From positions 412,501 through 476,500 of the forward strand of contig NC_015958.1 of the NCBI RefSeq assembly GCF_000147695.2: 64,000 nt of DNA. The letters run 5' to 3'. The position numbers and the translations under genes were made by a program. The DNA is from Thermoanaerobacter wiegelii Rt8.B1. GTDB taxonomy: Bacteria; Bacillota; Thermoanaerobacteria; Thermoanaerobacterales; Thermoanaerobacteraceae. The notes beneath the pieces were generated by a model. The model saw only the letters and a program-made list of their open reading frames with translations. It was not told where the DNA came from and did no database searches. Positions 43,579 through 52,966 of the stretch are shown in pieces (position 1 is the first letter of the stretch; each line of letters opens with the position of its first letter).

Positions 43579-43988
43579 GCGATTTGAATCAGCTTTATTC
43601 TGAGGTTATAATGGAACATTACGAAAACTCTCCCCATGAAAAAGAACTTAAAGATGCTACCCACAAAGAAAGAGGTTACAATCCTCTTTGCGGCGACAAT
43701 ATTACTCTTTATTTAAAAATGAATGGTGACATTATAGAAGATGCTTCTTTCACGGGCCATGGGTGTGCCATAAGCCAAGCCTCAACCTCTATGATGATAG
43801 ACCTTATAAAAGGGAAAGACAAAAAAGAAGCTTTAAGGCTTGTGCAACAATTTATAGACATGATGCACAAAAAAGATGTAAATCTTGATGAATTAGGTGA
43901 TGCTCAAGTACTGCAGGGAGTATCTGACTTTCCTGCCCGCGTAAAATGTGCATTACTGGCATGGAAAACGCTCCAGGAAATTTTGTAA
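43575..43988 (+). CDS. sufU: SufU, SufS-dependent zinc sulfurtransferase
   Basis: 137 residues starting with ATGA overlap of sufS. The three cysteines of SufU/IscU are present in NPLCGDNITLYL, GHGCAISQAS and RVKCALLAW, with the aspartate in CGD. The insertion around MMHKKDVNLDEL between the second and third cysteine is typical of SufU rather than IscU. It accepts persulfide sulfur from SufS. Confidence 0.94.
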   Translation: MSDLNQLYSEVIMEHYENSPHEKELKDATHKERGYNPLCGDNITLYLKMNGDIIEDASFTGHGCAISQASTSMMIDLIKGKDKKEALRLVQQFIDMMHKKDVNLDELGDAQVLQGVSDFPARVKCALLAWKTLQEIL

Positions 43989-44130
43989 AAAAGAGATAAA
44001 AGTTTGATAATGTTCTTTTGACATGAATGCGAATATTTTTAAAATCTGCCTCTTCCTATTTGAGGTCTAACGATTCTCAGGATAATAATATAACTTTTTT
44101 TAAAAAGCCAGCATATTTTATAAATTTGTG

Positions 44131-44159
44131 TTGATACTTATTATTATCTATGCTAATAT
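44131..44159 (+). promoter_or_regulatory. Promoter upstream of the TPM-domain gene
   Basis: TTGATA (44131-44136), 17-base spacer, TAATAT (44154-44159); it would give a leader of about 100 bases. The remainder of 43989-44267 shows nothing else. Confidence 0.5.
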
Positions 44160-44267
44160 ACTAGACATGAACAGTAATACATTAAAATAGTTTAAATTTA
44201 GCGAAAGAATGATATTTTTAAAGCTTAATTAAGTTAATTACAAAATATTAAGATAGGGAGAGGCAAA

Positions 44268-45050
44268 ATGAAAAAGAGAATTTTTTTAATTGCAATTGCC
44301 TTTTTATTATTATTTAATTCCATAGCTTTTTGTGCTCCTGATGTTCCATCTAAGCCTATTCAGTTTAAATATGTATATGATTATGCGGGGCTTATGTCCC
44401 AAAATGATATAGAAGAGATCGAAAAAGTAGGGAAAGCTTTAGATGATGCCACAAAGGCACAAATAATAGTTGTTACAGTTGACAGCATTGGAGATTACCC
44501 AATTGAGGAATATTCTCTTAGCCTTTTTAGAAAGTGGGGAATAGGAGACAAGGAGAAAAACAACGGTGTTCTCCTTTTAGTGGTAAAAGACAGACTTTTA
44601 AAAGGTCAGGCTGGAAAAGTGAGAATTGATGTAGGTTATGGCTTGGAAGGGGCAATACCGGATTCTGTTGCAGGGAGGATTTTAGACGATTTTGTTTTAA
44701 CTTCTTGGGCAAAAGGCGAGTACTCTAAAGGCATATACGCTGGTTATATGGCTATAGCCTCAAGGGTTGCAAAAGAGTACAATATAGACCTTCAGGGATT
44801 GGATGCTTCCAAATACAGTGTCAATACAAGTAGCAATGATAGTGGTATATCGTGGGAAGATATTGCTGTAGTGATTATACTTATTTTGATATTTATTATC
44901 TTTGGAAGAGGAGGAAGACATATAAGAAGGGACTGGTGGGGTCCAGGAAGCTTTGGCTCAAGAGGATTTGGAGGCTTTAGAGGTGGTGGCTTCGGCGGTG
45001 GAGGAGGCTTCGGCGGAGGTTCTGCCGGAGGCGGAGGAGCTAGCCGCTAA
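44268..45050 (+). CDS. TPM-domain membrane protein (YgcG type)
   Basis: 260 residues with GGGAGAGG ahead of the ATG. Signal peptide with cleavage near IAFCAPD; then the TPM domain (VYDYAGLMSQNDIEEIEKVG, IEEYSLSLFRKWGIGDKEKNNGVLLL and DVGYGLEGAIPDS). A single hydrophobic helix (IAVVIILILIFIIFGRGG) is followed by a Gly/Arg-rich tail full of FGG repeats. TPM proteins show phosphatase-like folds or help photosystem II repair in plants; the bacterial role is unknown. Often genetically linked with LemA. Confidence 0.9.
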   Translation: MKKRIFLIAIAFLLLFNSIAFCAPDVPSKPIQFKYVYDYAGLMSQNDIEEIEKVGKALDDATKAQIIVVTVDSIGDYPIEEYSLSLFRKWGIGDKEKNNGVLLLVVKDRLLKGQAGKVRIDVGYGLEGAIPDSVAGRILDDFVLTSWAKGEYSKGIYAGYMAIASRVAKEYNIDLQGLDASKYSVNTSSNDSGISWEDIAVVIILILIFIIFGRGGRHIRRDWWGPGSFGSRGFGGFRGGGFGGGGGFGGGSAGGGGASR

Positions 45051-45072
45051 ACTAGATATCTTAGTTTTTATC

Positions 45073-45112
45073 AAACTGAGGGAACTTTAGAAACACCCTC
45101 AGTTTGTTTTTT
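45073..45112. terminator. Terminator shared by the TPM gene and convergent Uma2 gene
   Basis: Perfect ten-base stem AAACTGAGGG (45073-45082) / CCCTCAGTTT (45096-45105), 13-base loop, followed by GTTTTTT. The Uma2 coding end abuts it. Confidence 0.85.
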
Positions 45113-45683
45113 AAATTCTCTCAAATACAGGTTTTAACTCAATTACAAGGTTATCAAATATACTAACTTTTACTTTATCCTCTTCAGAATACATTTGAGG
45201 CCTTCCATAACGTCCTTCTTCAAGTGTGAATACCATAACCACCTTTTCATCGGGTTCTACAATCCAATATTCTTTTACCCCTGCTTTTTCGTATAAATTA
45301 AACTTTTCTATTTTATCTTTTTGACCAGTTGAAGGAGAAACTACTTCTATAATTAATTCTGGAACTCCATAATAACCTGTCTTTTTAAGTCCTGAATTAT
45401 CACATATAATGATTATATCAGGCTGTACTACATTGGTAGTTTCTTCATCTTTTTCATTTGCTTCTGGTATTCGCAAATCGAAAGGAGCAGTAAATACTCT
45501 GCAAGATTTATCCTGCAGATAGTTTGCAAATTGCCTTGCTAGTTCTAACAATACTGCTTGATGTTGCCATGTTGGAGCTGCTTGTAGATAGGGAACACCA
45601 TTAATAATTTCCCATCTTTCTTCTTCAGACCAGGTTAAATAGTCGGCATAAGTATATTTTTTATTTTTTTCGGGCAATGGCAT
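45111..45683 (-). CDS. Uma2-family (DUF820) putative nuclease-fold protein
   Basis: 190 residues; ATG 45683 has GGAGGG six bases upstream, better than the frame start at 45707. Features: YTYADYLTWSEEERWEIINGVPY near the N terminus, VVQPDIIIICDNS near 95 (the metal-binding Asp) and YGVPELIIEVVSPSTGQKDKIEKFNLYEKAGVKEYWIV, where Glu and Lys complete a PD-(D/E)XK-like site. Uma2 genes are abundant in cyanobacteria and some Firmicutes and may be mobile; function unknown. Confidence 0.9.
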   Translation of the reverse strand: MPLPEKNKKYTYADYLTWSEEERWEIINGVPYLQAAPTWQHQAVLLELARQFANYLQDKSCRVFTAPFDLRIPEANEKDEETTNVVQPDIIIICDNSGLKKTGYYGVPELIIEVVSPSTGQKDKIEKFNLYEKAGVKEYWIVEPDEKVVMVFTLEEGRYGRPQMYSEEDKVKVSIFDNLVIELKPVFERI

Positions 45684-45765
45684 AAAATACCCTCCATCAT
45701 CTATCATTAACTTATTATTATTTTAATTATATCATAATAAAAACAAGATAAAAGGGAAAAAATGA

Positions 45766-45794
45766 TTTATATTTATAGATACAAGTGATATAAT
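45766..45794 (+). promoter_or_regulatory. Promoter of the rlmL-like gene
   Basis: TTTATA (45766-45771), 17-base spacer, perfect TATAAT (45789-45794), about 35 bases before the start. The -35 is weak. Confidence 0.55.
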
Positions 45795-45836
45795 AAGGCT
45801 GAATTAGTCAAACTTAGAAGCAAAAGGAGATAAAAT

Positions 45837-46988
45837 ATGTCAAAAATAGAATTTATAGCAACAACTCTTTTTGGCGTTGAAGCAATAACTGCAAGAGAGG
45901 TAAAAGAGCTAGGGTATCAAGATATCACTGTAGAAGATGGAAAAGTCACTTTTGTAGGCGATGAGGTGGCTTTAGCTAGGTCAAACTTGTGGATTAGAAC
46001 GGCAGAGAGAATATACGTAAAAATAGGGGAATTTACTGCCACAACTTTTGAAGAACTTTTTGAAGGTACAAAGGCTCTTCCATGGGAGGTTTGGATACCT
46101 GAAGATGGCAGGTTTCCTGTGGAGGGTTATTCAATAAAATCCAAGCTTTTCAGTGTGTCAGACTGCCAGGCAATAGTGAAAAAAGCTGTGGTAGAAAGGC
46201 TTAAAACAAAATACAAAAAAGAGTGGTTTGAAGAAAACGGCGCAACTTATAAAATAAAATTTTCATTAATGAAAGATAAGGTTACTCTTATGATTGACAC
46301 AAGCGGTATCGGTTTACACAAAAGGGGCTATAGAGTCATGTCCAATGAAGCACCTTTGAGAGAAACTTTAGCTGCCGCTATGATAATGTTGAGCTTTTGG
46401 AAACCGGATAGACCTTTGATGGATCCTTTTTGTGGCTCTGGAACGATTCCGATCGAGGCAGCTATGATTGGTATAAATCTCGCACCAGGATTAAAACGAC
46501 AATTTGTTTCCGAAAAATGGGGGAGAATATCAAATAAATTATGGAAAGAAGCGAGAGAAGAAGCAGTTGGTGCTATTAAAAAAGACATAACTTTAAATAT
46601 AAAAGGATATGACATTGACAAAAACGCCATCAAATTGTCAAAAGACAATGCGCGGAAAGCTGGTGTAGAGAAATACATAACTTTTGAAAATATCCCATTA
46701 AAAGATTTAAAAACAGATGATAAATATGGTGTTATAATATGCAATCCTCCTTATGGTGAAAGGATGGGGGAATTAGAGGAAGTAGAAAAGCTTTATAAAG
46801 AAATGGGGAAAGTTTTCAAAAAACTTGATACGTGGTCTTTTTATATACTGACTTCCCATGAAAAATTTGAAAAACTTTTTGGAAGACAAGCTTCTAAAAA
46901 GAGGAAACTTTACAATGGGATGATAAAAGCTTACTATTATCAGTATTATGGACCGAAACCACAACCCATTGACTTAAATAATAAGTAG
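45837..46988 (+). CDS. THUMP-domain class I SAM-dependent RNA methyltransferase (RlmL N-domain / YpsC type)
   Basis: 383 residues, ATG behind AAAAGGAGAT. N-terminal THUMP RNA-binding domain (about 1-160) with TTLFGVEAITAREVKELGYQ; then a Rossmann methyltransferase with LMDPFCGSGTIPIEAAMIGI near 200 for SAM binding and VIICNPPYGERMGELEEV near 300, the NPPY active site. By homology it would make N2-methylguanosine in 23S rRNA. It ends 9 bases before the cobalamin riboswitch region and is not part of that operon. Confidence 0.92.
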   Translation: MSKIEFIATTLFGVEAITAREVKELGYQDITVEDGKVTFVGDEVALARSNLWIRTAERIYVKIGEFTATTFEELFEGTKALPWEVWIPEDGRFPVEGYSIKSKLFSVSDCQAIVKKAVVERLKTKYKKEWFEENGATYKIKFSLMKDKVTLMIDTSGIGLHKRGYRVMSNEAPLRETLAAAMIMLSFWKPDRPLMDPFCGSGTIPIEAAMIGINLAPGLKRQFVSEKWGRISNKLWKEAREEAVGAIKKDITLNIKGYDIDKNAIKLSKDNARKAGVEKYITFENIPLKDLKTDDKYGVIICNPPYGERMGELEEVEKLYKEMGKVFKKLDTWSFYILTSHEKFEKLFGRQASKKRKLYNGMIKAYYYQYYGPKPQPIDLNNK

Positions 46989-46997
46989 ATGTAAAAT

Positions 46998-47190
46998 ATA
47001 GGTGTGCAAGTGAATATAAAAAATCTTATGGTCTTGAGAAGTTAAAAGGGAAAGCGGTGAAAATCCGCTGCAGCCCCCGCTACTGTGAGCGAGGATGAAG
47101 CCCTAATAACGCCACTGCCTGGCACTCAAGAGAGGTACCGGGTGGGAAGGCAGGGTGGAAGATGAATCGCGAGCCAGGAGACCTGCCATA
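46998..47190 (+). ncRNA. Cobalamin (AdoCbl) riboswitch aptamer
   Basis: The RNA carries the strongly conserved core GCAGCCCCCGCTACTGT (47070-47086), preceded by GGGAAAGCGGTGAAAATCCGC, and the closing B12 box GAGCCAGGAGACCTGCC (47171-47187). Together these define the class I cobalamin riboswitch. It is followed by an intrinsic terminator and then btuF, so high cobalamin should switch expression off. Confidence 0.96.
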
Positions 47191-47251
47191 AGATTTCGGA
47201 AGTTCGCCTTCGGAGGGAAGGTGGAATGGAATTTTTATGCTTAATTTTGGT

Positions 47252-47286
47252 AAAAAAGGTCTACCTCCGTAGGGTAGGCCTTTTTT
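47252..47286 (+). terminator. Expression-platform terminator of the cobalamin riboswitch
   Basis: Stem AAAAAAGGTCTACC (47252-47265) / GGTAGGCCTTTTTT (47273-47286) with one G-U pair and a T6 run. It is 33 bases before the btuF start. Confidence 0.88.
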
Positions 47287-47319
47287 GATACTTGAAAAAT
47301 TTAAATTAGGAGGGTACGT

Positions 47320-48267
47320 ATGAGAAAATTTAAAGGTTTACTTGCTTTATTGGTAATCTTTGCTTTAATATTTTCACTAGCGGCTTGTTCAACAAACACT
47401 GCTACAAAGCCAGAAAACACTTCTCAAACAGCAACTGAAACTGTTAAAAGTCAATTCCCGTTAAAGGTTACTGATTTTTTGGGAAGAGAAGTAACTATAG
47501 AGAAAGAACCCCAAAGGATAGTCTCTCTTGCGCCTTCTACAACAGAGCTTATATATGCTTTAGGAGCAGGAAATAAAGTAGTGGGTGTTACAGACTTTGA
47601 CAATTATCCACCTGAGGTCAAGAATGTACCCAAAGTGGGTGGTTTTAAAGGGCCAAATGTAGAAGCGATTACTGCTCAAAAGCCCGATATAATTTTTGCT
47701 TCCACTCTTTCAGGCAAAGAGCAGATGGAATCTTTAGAAAAGATGGGTATCCCTGTTGTAATGTTGGAGGCAAAAAATATTGACCAGATATACCAGTCTA
47801 TAAGAATAATAGGTCAAATAACAGGAACTGAGAAAAAAGGCGAAGAGTTAATTAAACAAATGCAAGATAAAATAAAAGAAATAAATGACAAAGTCAAAGA
47901 GCTTCCAAAAGTCAGCGTATTTTATCTGGTCTCTCTTGAAGGGAACTGGACAGCAGGTAAAGGCACATTTATTGATGAGCTTATAAACCTTGCAGGTGGC
48001 AAAAACGTTGCAGAGGATGTAAATGGTTGGGCGCAGTACAGCGTAGAAGAATTAGTCAAGAAAAATCCTGATGTGATAATAACATCTCCTCATGCAGGGG
48101 ATGTAAAAGACATCAAAAATATGGCAGGATACAAAGATACTAATGCTGTTAAAAATGACAAAGTATTTGTGATAAGCAATGACGACATAATATCAAGAGC
48201 TTCTAATAGAATTGTTTTAGGACTTGAAGAAATCGCAAAATTCTTACATCCGGAGGCATTTAGGTAA
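47320..48267 (+). CDS. btuF: Cobalamin ABC transporter substrate-binding lipoprotein
   Basis: 315 residues, ATG behind AGGAGGG. Lipoprotein signal with cleavage before the cysteine in FSLAACSTN. The mature part has VTDFLGREVTIEKEPQRIVSL near 48, LGAGNKVVGVTDFDNYPPEV and DVNGWAQYSVEELVKKNPDVI, typical of BtuF/FhuD-type corrinoid binders. Cobalamin is assigned because a cobalamin riboswitch sits directly upstream and cobalamin genes follow. Confidence 0.93.
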   Translation: MRKFKGLLALLVIFALIFSLAACSTNTATKPENTSQTATETVKSQFPLKVTDFLGREVTIEKEPQRIVSLAPSTTELIYALGAGNKVVGVTDFDNYPPEVKNVPKVGGFKGPNVEAITAQKPDIIFASTLSGKEQMESLEKMGIPVVMLEAKNIDQIYQSIRIIGQITGTEKKGEELIKQMQDKIKEINDKVKELPKVSVFYLVSLEGNWTAGKGTFIDELINLAGGKNVAEDVNGWAQYSVEELVKKNPDVIITSPHAGDVKDIKNMAGYKDTNAVKNDKVFVISNDDIISRASNRIVLGLEEIAKFLHPEAFR

Positions 48268-48268
48268 A

Positions 48269-49261
48269 GTGGGAGTAAAAAAAGGGATATATTTTGGTAC
48301 AGCCTTTTCACTGCTTGTCTTTACCATGATTTTATCAATTTCTGCAGGGGCGGTAAAAATACCCCTGCAGGAGATTTTAAATGTTTTTTTGGGCGGTGGC
48401 AGTGAAACCTCTAGGACAATAATCCTTAATTTAAGACTTCCAAGAGCTATTGAATCTGCGATTGTAGGTATGGGACTTTCTGTTGTTGGGACATTTTTTC
48501 AAGGGCTTTTGAGAAATCCAATGGCAGACCCTTATGTATTGGGTGTATCATCAGGAGCGGCTTTTGGAGCTACTATTGCGATAATATTAGGACTTGGAAT
48601 ATTTGGACTTAGTTTTATGGCATTTATTACTTCTTTAATGACTGTATTTTTCGTATACACTATTTCTAAAACTGGCACAAGAGTATCCATGACCACAATG
48701 TTATTGGCAGGTATAGCTATAAGTGCTTTTATGTCTGCAATTATCTCTCTCATGATGCTTTTAAACCATGATGAGTTTTCTCGAATTGTTTTTTGGACTA
48801 TGGGAGGATTTAGCCTCATAAATTGGAATAGTGTGGTCTTTACTACTCCTATAATAGTAATTGGCTCTTTTGTGATGTATGTATTTTCAAGGGATGTAAA
48901 TGCGATATTGACAGGAGAAGAAGTTGCCGAACATTTAGGTGTCAACACAGAATTAGTCAAGAAAATAATTCTTATTACAGGGTCTTTGGTGACTGCAACT
49001 GCTGTGTCAGTTGGTGGAATTATAGGTTTTGTGGGACTTATTGTGCCTCATATATCAAGGCTTATTGTAGGACCTGACAATAGAATTCTTGTACCTTTTA
49101 GTGCTATATCAGGAGCGATATTTTTAACTTTTGCAGACTTATTAGCACGAATTATTTTAAAGCCAATGGAAATTCCAATTGGGATAATTACAGCAGCATT
49201 TGGAGGACCATTCTTTTTATATCTGTTAATAAAGAGCAAACAAAAAAGTGAAGGAATGTGA
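48269..49261 (+). CDS. btuC: Cobalamin ABC transporter permease (FecCD family)
   Basis: 330 residues. GTG 48269 directly follows the btuF stop; the longer frame from 48224 overlaps btuF by 44 bases and is not preferred. Ten or so hydrophobic helices; LRLPRAIESAIVGMGLSVVGTFFQGLLRNPMADPYVLGVSSGAAF and IGFVGLIVPHISRLIVGPDN are diagnostic of BtuC/FecD permeases. It forms the membrane channel for corrinoid import. Confidence 0.93.
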   Translation: MGVKKGIYFGTAFSLLVFTMILSISAGAVKIPLQEILNVFLGGGSETSRTIILNLRLPRAIESAIVGMGLSVVGTFFQGLLRNPMADPYVLGVSSGAAFGATIAIILGLGIFGLSFMAFITSLMTVFFVYTISKTGTRVSMTTMLLAGIAISAFMSAIISLMMLLNHDEFSRIVFWTMGGFSLINWNSVVFTTPIIVIGSFVMYVFSRDVNAILTGEEVAEHLGVNTELVKKIILITGSLVTATAVSVGGIIGFVGLIVPHISRLIVGPDNRILVPFSAISGAIFLTFADLLARIILKPMEIPIGIITAAFGGPFFLYLLIKSKQKSEGM

Positions 49262-49265
49262 TGAT

Positions 49266-50066
49266 ATGGCTATTTTACAGGTGGATAATTTGCACTTTTC
49301 TTATGAAGAAAAGGAAGTTTTAAAAGGAATAGATTTTACCATAAACAAAAATATGGTTTTAGGAATAATAGGAGCTAATGGCAGTGGTAAGACTACTCTT
49401 TTAAAAAATATATCAGGCTATTTAAAGCCAGCAGCTGGGGATGTCTTTATATTAGGGAAAAATATCAAAGACTTTACTATAAAAGAAAAGGCAAAATATA
49501 TAGGGTATGTGCCTCAAGATATAGTTTACGACTTTGAATTTAGCTGTTATGACATGGTAATGATGGGAAGAATTCCTTATCTTAAAAGGTTTCAGTTGGA
49601 GAGAAAAGAAGACAGAGATATTGTAAGAGAGTGTATGGAAATTACAAATACATGGCAGTTTAAAGACAAAAGTATAAAAGAGTTAAGTGGCGGTGAAAGA
49701 CAAAGGGTGTATATAGCGAGGGCATTAGCACAAAAAGCTCGAATTTTACTCATGGATGAGCCAGTTTCTCACCTTGATATAAAATACCAAGTTGAAATAC
49801 TGTCTCTTGTAAAAGATTTATCCTTAAAAGGGATACTTGTAATTGTTGTGCTTCACGATATTAACCTCGCTTCACAGTTTTGTGATGAGATTTTCATAAT
49901 GAAAGAAGGCAAAATAATAGCATCTGGGTCTCCCGGAAATGTTTTAACATTGAACAACATAAAATCAGCCTTTTCAATAGATGTGGAAGTGTTTGAAAAT
50001 CCCATCACCCATACTCCTTACGTCATTCCATCGCTAAATGGAAAGGAGCAACTCAAAGTTGTGTAA
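49266..50066 (+). CDS. btuD: Cobalamin ABC transporter ATP-binding protein
   Basis: 266 residues; ATG 49266 with GAAGGA nine bases upstream. Walker A GANGSGKTTLLKNI near 37, Q-loop GYVPQDIVYDFEF, signature LSGGERQRVYIARAL near 140, Walker B ILLMDEPVSHLD. It closes the btuFCD importer and overlaps the proposed cbiA start by 8 bases. Confidence 0.94.
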   Translation: MAILQVDNLHFSYEEKEVLKGIDFTINKNMVLGIIGANGSGKTTLLKNISGYLKPAAGDVFILGKNIKDFTIKEKAKYIGYVPQDIVYDFEFSCYDMVMMGRIPYLKRFQLERKEDRDIVRECMEITNTWQFKDKSIKELSGGERQRVYIARALAQKARILLMDEPVSHLDIKYQVEILSLVKDLSLKGILVIVVLHDINLASQFCDEIFIMKEGKIIASGSPGNVLTLNNIKSAFSIDVEVFENPITHTPYVIPSLNGKEQLKVV

Positions 50067-51441
50067 AGCTTTAATGATTGCAGGCACCCATTCAGGAGCA
50101 GGTAAAACTACTGTAAGCCTTGGAATTATGGGAGTGCTGTCAAAAAGGTATAAAGTTCAGCCTTTTAAAGTAGGTCCAGATTATATAGATGCTGCTTATC
50201 ACCGATATGTCACAGGGAATTTTTCCTGCAATCTCGACTTGTACCTGTTGGGGGAACAAAACCTTAAATCGCTTTTTTACAAAAATGCCTGCAATGCTAA
50301 CATTTCTATAATTGAAGGTGTTATGGGAATGTACGATGGGATTGATACTACAAAAAAGGGGAGCAGTGCTGACATTGCGAAAATTTTAGATATTCCTGTG
50401 ATTTTAGTTGTAGATGCTTCTTCTATGGCGACAAGTGTATCAGCTTTAATAATGGGTTATATGCACTATGACAGGGAAGTAAAAATTAAAGGAGTGATAT
50501 TAAATAAAGTTGGAAGTGAAAAACACTATGCCCTTTTGAAAGAATGCATAACAAGAGATTTAGGTATTGAGGTTTTTGGCTATCTTCCAAAGGATCCAAA
50601 ATTAGATTTGCCAGAAAGACACTTGGGCCTTGTACCGATATATGAGATGCCAGAAATTAAACACAAGTTTGATACCTTATATGATTATATTGAAAAATAC
50701 ATTGATATAGAAAAAATTCTTAATGTAGGTGTAATTGACTGTTCAAATACATTTAGAAACACGATTGGTGAAGGTCATGATTTAAAAAGGGTAAAAATAG
50801 GGTATGCGTTTGATGAGGCTTTTAACTTTTATTACAAAGAGAGTTTGGAACTTTTTGAAGAAATGGGAGCAGAGCTTGTACCCTTTAGCCCTCTTAAAGA
50901 TTATAAGTTACCAGATGGAATATCGGGTTTGTACATAGGGGGAGGATTTCCAGAGGTTTTCGCGGAGAGGCTTAATAAAAACAAAAAAATATTAAAATCG
51001 GTTAAAGATGCAATAGATTCAGGTATGCCTGCATATGCAGAGTGTGGCGGATTTATGTATCTTACAAAAAGCATAACAGATGTACAAGGAAATACTTTTG
51101 AAATGGCAGGAATTTACGATTTTGAAACTGTCATGACAAAAAGGCTTCAGAGATTTGGCTATGTTGAGGCAGAAGTTATTGAAGATAACGTCCTTTTTAG
51201 AAAAGGGGATAAAATAAAAGGGCATGAGTTTCACCACTCAATAATAAAAGGTTTTTCACAGAAAGCCTCATACGTTGTGCATAAACCGGGAAAAGAAAAT
51301 GCTTGGGAATGTGGATTTGTGCATAAAAATTGTCTGGCGACGTATGTTCACATAAATTTATACACATATAAAGAGGCTGTCAAGAGGTTTGTTGACAAAT
51401 GTGTTCAATACCGAAACTCAAATGCTTTTCAGGAGGATTAA
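50059..51441 (+). CDS. cbiA: Cobyrinate a,c-diamide synthase
   Basis: About 460 residues. TTG 50059 is chosen with AAAGGAG about ten bases ahead; ATG 50038 would lie within btuD. P-loop [20 protein letters not shown] at the N terminus; a C-terminal class I glutamine amidotransferase domain with [12 protein letters not shown] near 335 (catalytic cysteine) and a late GHEFHHS motif. It amidates the a and c side chains of cobyrinic acid in the de novo pathway. The gene is intact although several ring-forming genes further down are broken. Confidence 0.94.
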   Translation: MCKALMIAGTHSGAGKTTVSLGIMGVLSKRYKVQPFKVGPDYIDAAYHRYVTGNFSCNLDLYLLGEQNLKSLFYKNACNANISIIEGVMGMYDGIDTTKKGSSADIAKILDIPVILVVDASSMATSVSALIMGYMHYDREVKIKGVILNKVGSEKHYALLKECITRDLGIEVFGYLPKDPKLDLPERHLGLVPIYEMPEIKHKFDTLYDYIEKYIDIEKILNVGVIDCSNTFRNTIGEGHDLKRVKIGYAFDEAFNFYYKESLELFEEMGAELVPFSPLKDYKLPDGISGLYIGGGFPEVFAERLNKNKKILKSVKDAIDSGMPAYAECGGFMYLTKSITDVQGNTFEMAGIYDFETVMTKRLQRFGYVEAEVIEDNVLFRKGDKIKGHEFHHSIIKGFSQKASYVVHKPGKENAWECGFVHKNCLATYVHINLYTYKEAVKRFVDKCVQYRNSNAFQED

Positions 51442-51442
51442 T

Positions 51443-52966
51443 ATGGCACTTAAATTGATGATACAAGGGACCGCATCGTCTGTGGGCAAAAGCTTATTGG
51501 TTGCCGCTTTTTGCAGAATTTTCAAGCAAGATGGTTACAGAGTAGCCCCTTTTAAGTCTCAAAATATGGCTTTAAATTCTTATATAACTGATGAGGGATT
51601 AGAAATAGGAAGAGCACAAGCTATGCAGGCGGAAGCGGCAGGAGTTAAGCCTTCTTATCACATGAATCCAATCCTTTTAAAGCCCAGCTCTGATAAAAAA
51701 AGCCAAGTTGTTTTAAGAGGCAAAGTTTATAAAAACATGTCTGCAGCCGAATACCACCAATTTAAGCCACAGCTTTTAAAGTTTATTAAAGAGGACTTTG
51801 ATTTTCTTGCAAGTCAAAATGACATTGTAGTAATAGAAGGCGCTGGAAGTCCTGCAGAAATAAATTTAAGAGATAGAGATGTCGTAAACATGGGTATGGC
51901 AGAGATGGTAAATGCACCAGTACTTCTTGTAGGAGATATTGATAAAGGAGGTGTATTTGCTTCAATAGCTGGCACTTTGCTCCTTTTAAAAGAAAATGAG
52001 AGAAATCGCATTGAAGGTGTACTTATAAACAAGTTTAGAGGAGACATTGAAATATTAAAGCCGGGTTTGGAGATGTTAGAAAACATTGTACACAAAAAGG
52101 TTTTAGGTGTTGTCCCTTATATGGATGTGCACATTGATGAAGAGGACGGGGCGACGGAAAGATTTTATCGCACGAATACAGAAGGAGATATAGAGATTGC
52201 AGTTATAAATCTTCCCCACATATCGAATTTTACGGATTTTGAACCTCTTGCTAAAATTCCCGGAGTAAAGCTTCGCTATGTGAATAAAGGGGAAAGGATT
52301 GGAGATTGTGATGTGGTTATAATTCCGGGAACAAAAAACACAATTGGAGATTTGCAAGCATTAAAAGGATATAGGCTTGACAAGGAAATTTTTGAAATGA
52401 GAAAAAAAGGGAAATTTATAGTCGGCATTTGTGGAGGATACCAAATGCTAGGAAAAGTCATTAAAGACCCAGGAAGAATTGAAAGTACAACTTCAGAAAT
52501 TGAGGGGCTTGGACTTTTAGATGTAGAGACTGTAATTGAAAATGAAAAGACAACAACCCAAATTAAGGCGGTTATTCGCAATAATTTACCATCAATATTA
52601 TCACCTCTTAGAAATATTGCTGTAGAGGGATATGAAATACACATGGGGCAAAGTCGAATTTTGGGAGATTGTCAGCCTTTTTCAGTAATAACTCATAGAA
52701 ATGGAGAAAAAATCGAAGTCTATGACGGTTGTATAAGCGATGATGGAAAAGTGTTTGGAACTTACATACACGGAATTTTTGAAAACAGAGAGTTTGTCAG
52801 GGAATTTATAAATATTGTGAGAAAATCAAAAGGACTTTCTCCTATAGAGGAAATTATTGATTACAAAGAATTTAAAGAAAGAGAATATGATAAGCTTGCA
52901 GATATTGTGAGAAAAAGTATCGACATGAAAGAAGTCTATGAAATTATGGAGAGGTATAAAGATTAA
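51443..52966 (+). CDS. cbiP: Cobyric acid synthase
   Basis: 507 residues; ATG 51443 behind AGGAGG, immediately after cbi[22 protein letters not shown] is the dethiobiotin-synthase-like ATP site; [10 protein letters not shown] follows; the amidotransferase cysteine is in [14 protein letters not shown] near 333 and the histidine in [10 protein letters not shown]. It amidates four side chains of adenosyl-cobyrinate diamide. It overlaps the cbiB start by one base. Confidence 0.95.
   Translation: MALKLMIQGTASSVGKSLLVAAFCRIFKQDGYRVAPFKSQNMALNSYITDEGLEIGRAQAMQAEAAGVKPSYHMNPILLKPSSDKKSQVVLRGKVYKNMSAAEYHQFKPQLLKFIKEDFDFLASQNDIVVIEGAGSPAEINLRDRDVVNMGMAEMVNAPVLLVGDIDKGGVFASIAGTLLLLKENERNRIEGVLINKFRGDIEILKPGLEMLENIVHKKVLGVVPYMDVHIDEEDGATERFYRTNTEGDIEIAVINLPHISNFTDFEPLAKIPGVKLRYVNKGERIGDCDVVIIPGTKNTIGDLQALKGYRLDKEIFEMRKKGKFIVGICGGYQMLGKVIKDPGRIESTTSEIEGLGLLDVETVIENEKTTTQIKAVIRNNLPSILSPLRNIAVEGYEIHMGQSRILGDCQPFSVITHRNGEKIEVYDGCISDDGKVFGTYIHGIFENREFVREFINIVRKSKGLSPIEEIIDYKEFKEREYDKLADIVRKSIDMKEVYEIMERYKD

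Noticed and set aside
44268-45050. LemA and TPM genes as one operon
   Set aside because: They are about 7.7 kb apart with opposite-strand and unrelated genes between; only a functional association known from other genomes can be mentioned.
48224-48268. Longer N terminus for btuC
   Set aside because: It lies within the btuF coding region and has no family resemblance; the GTG at 48269 follows the btuF stop.
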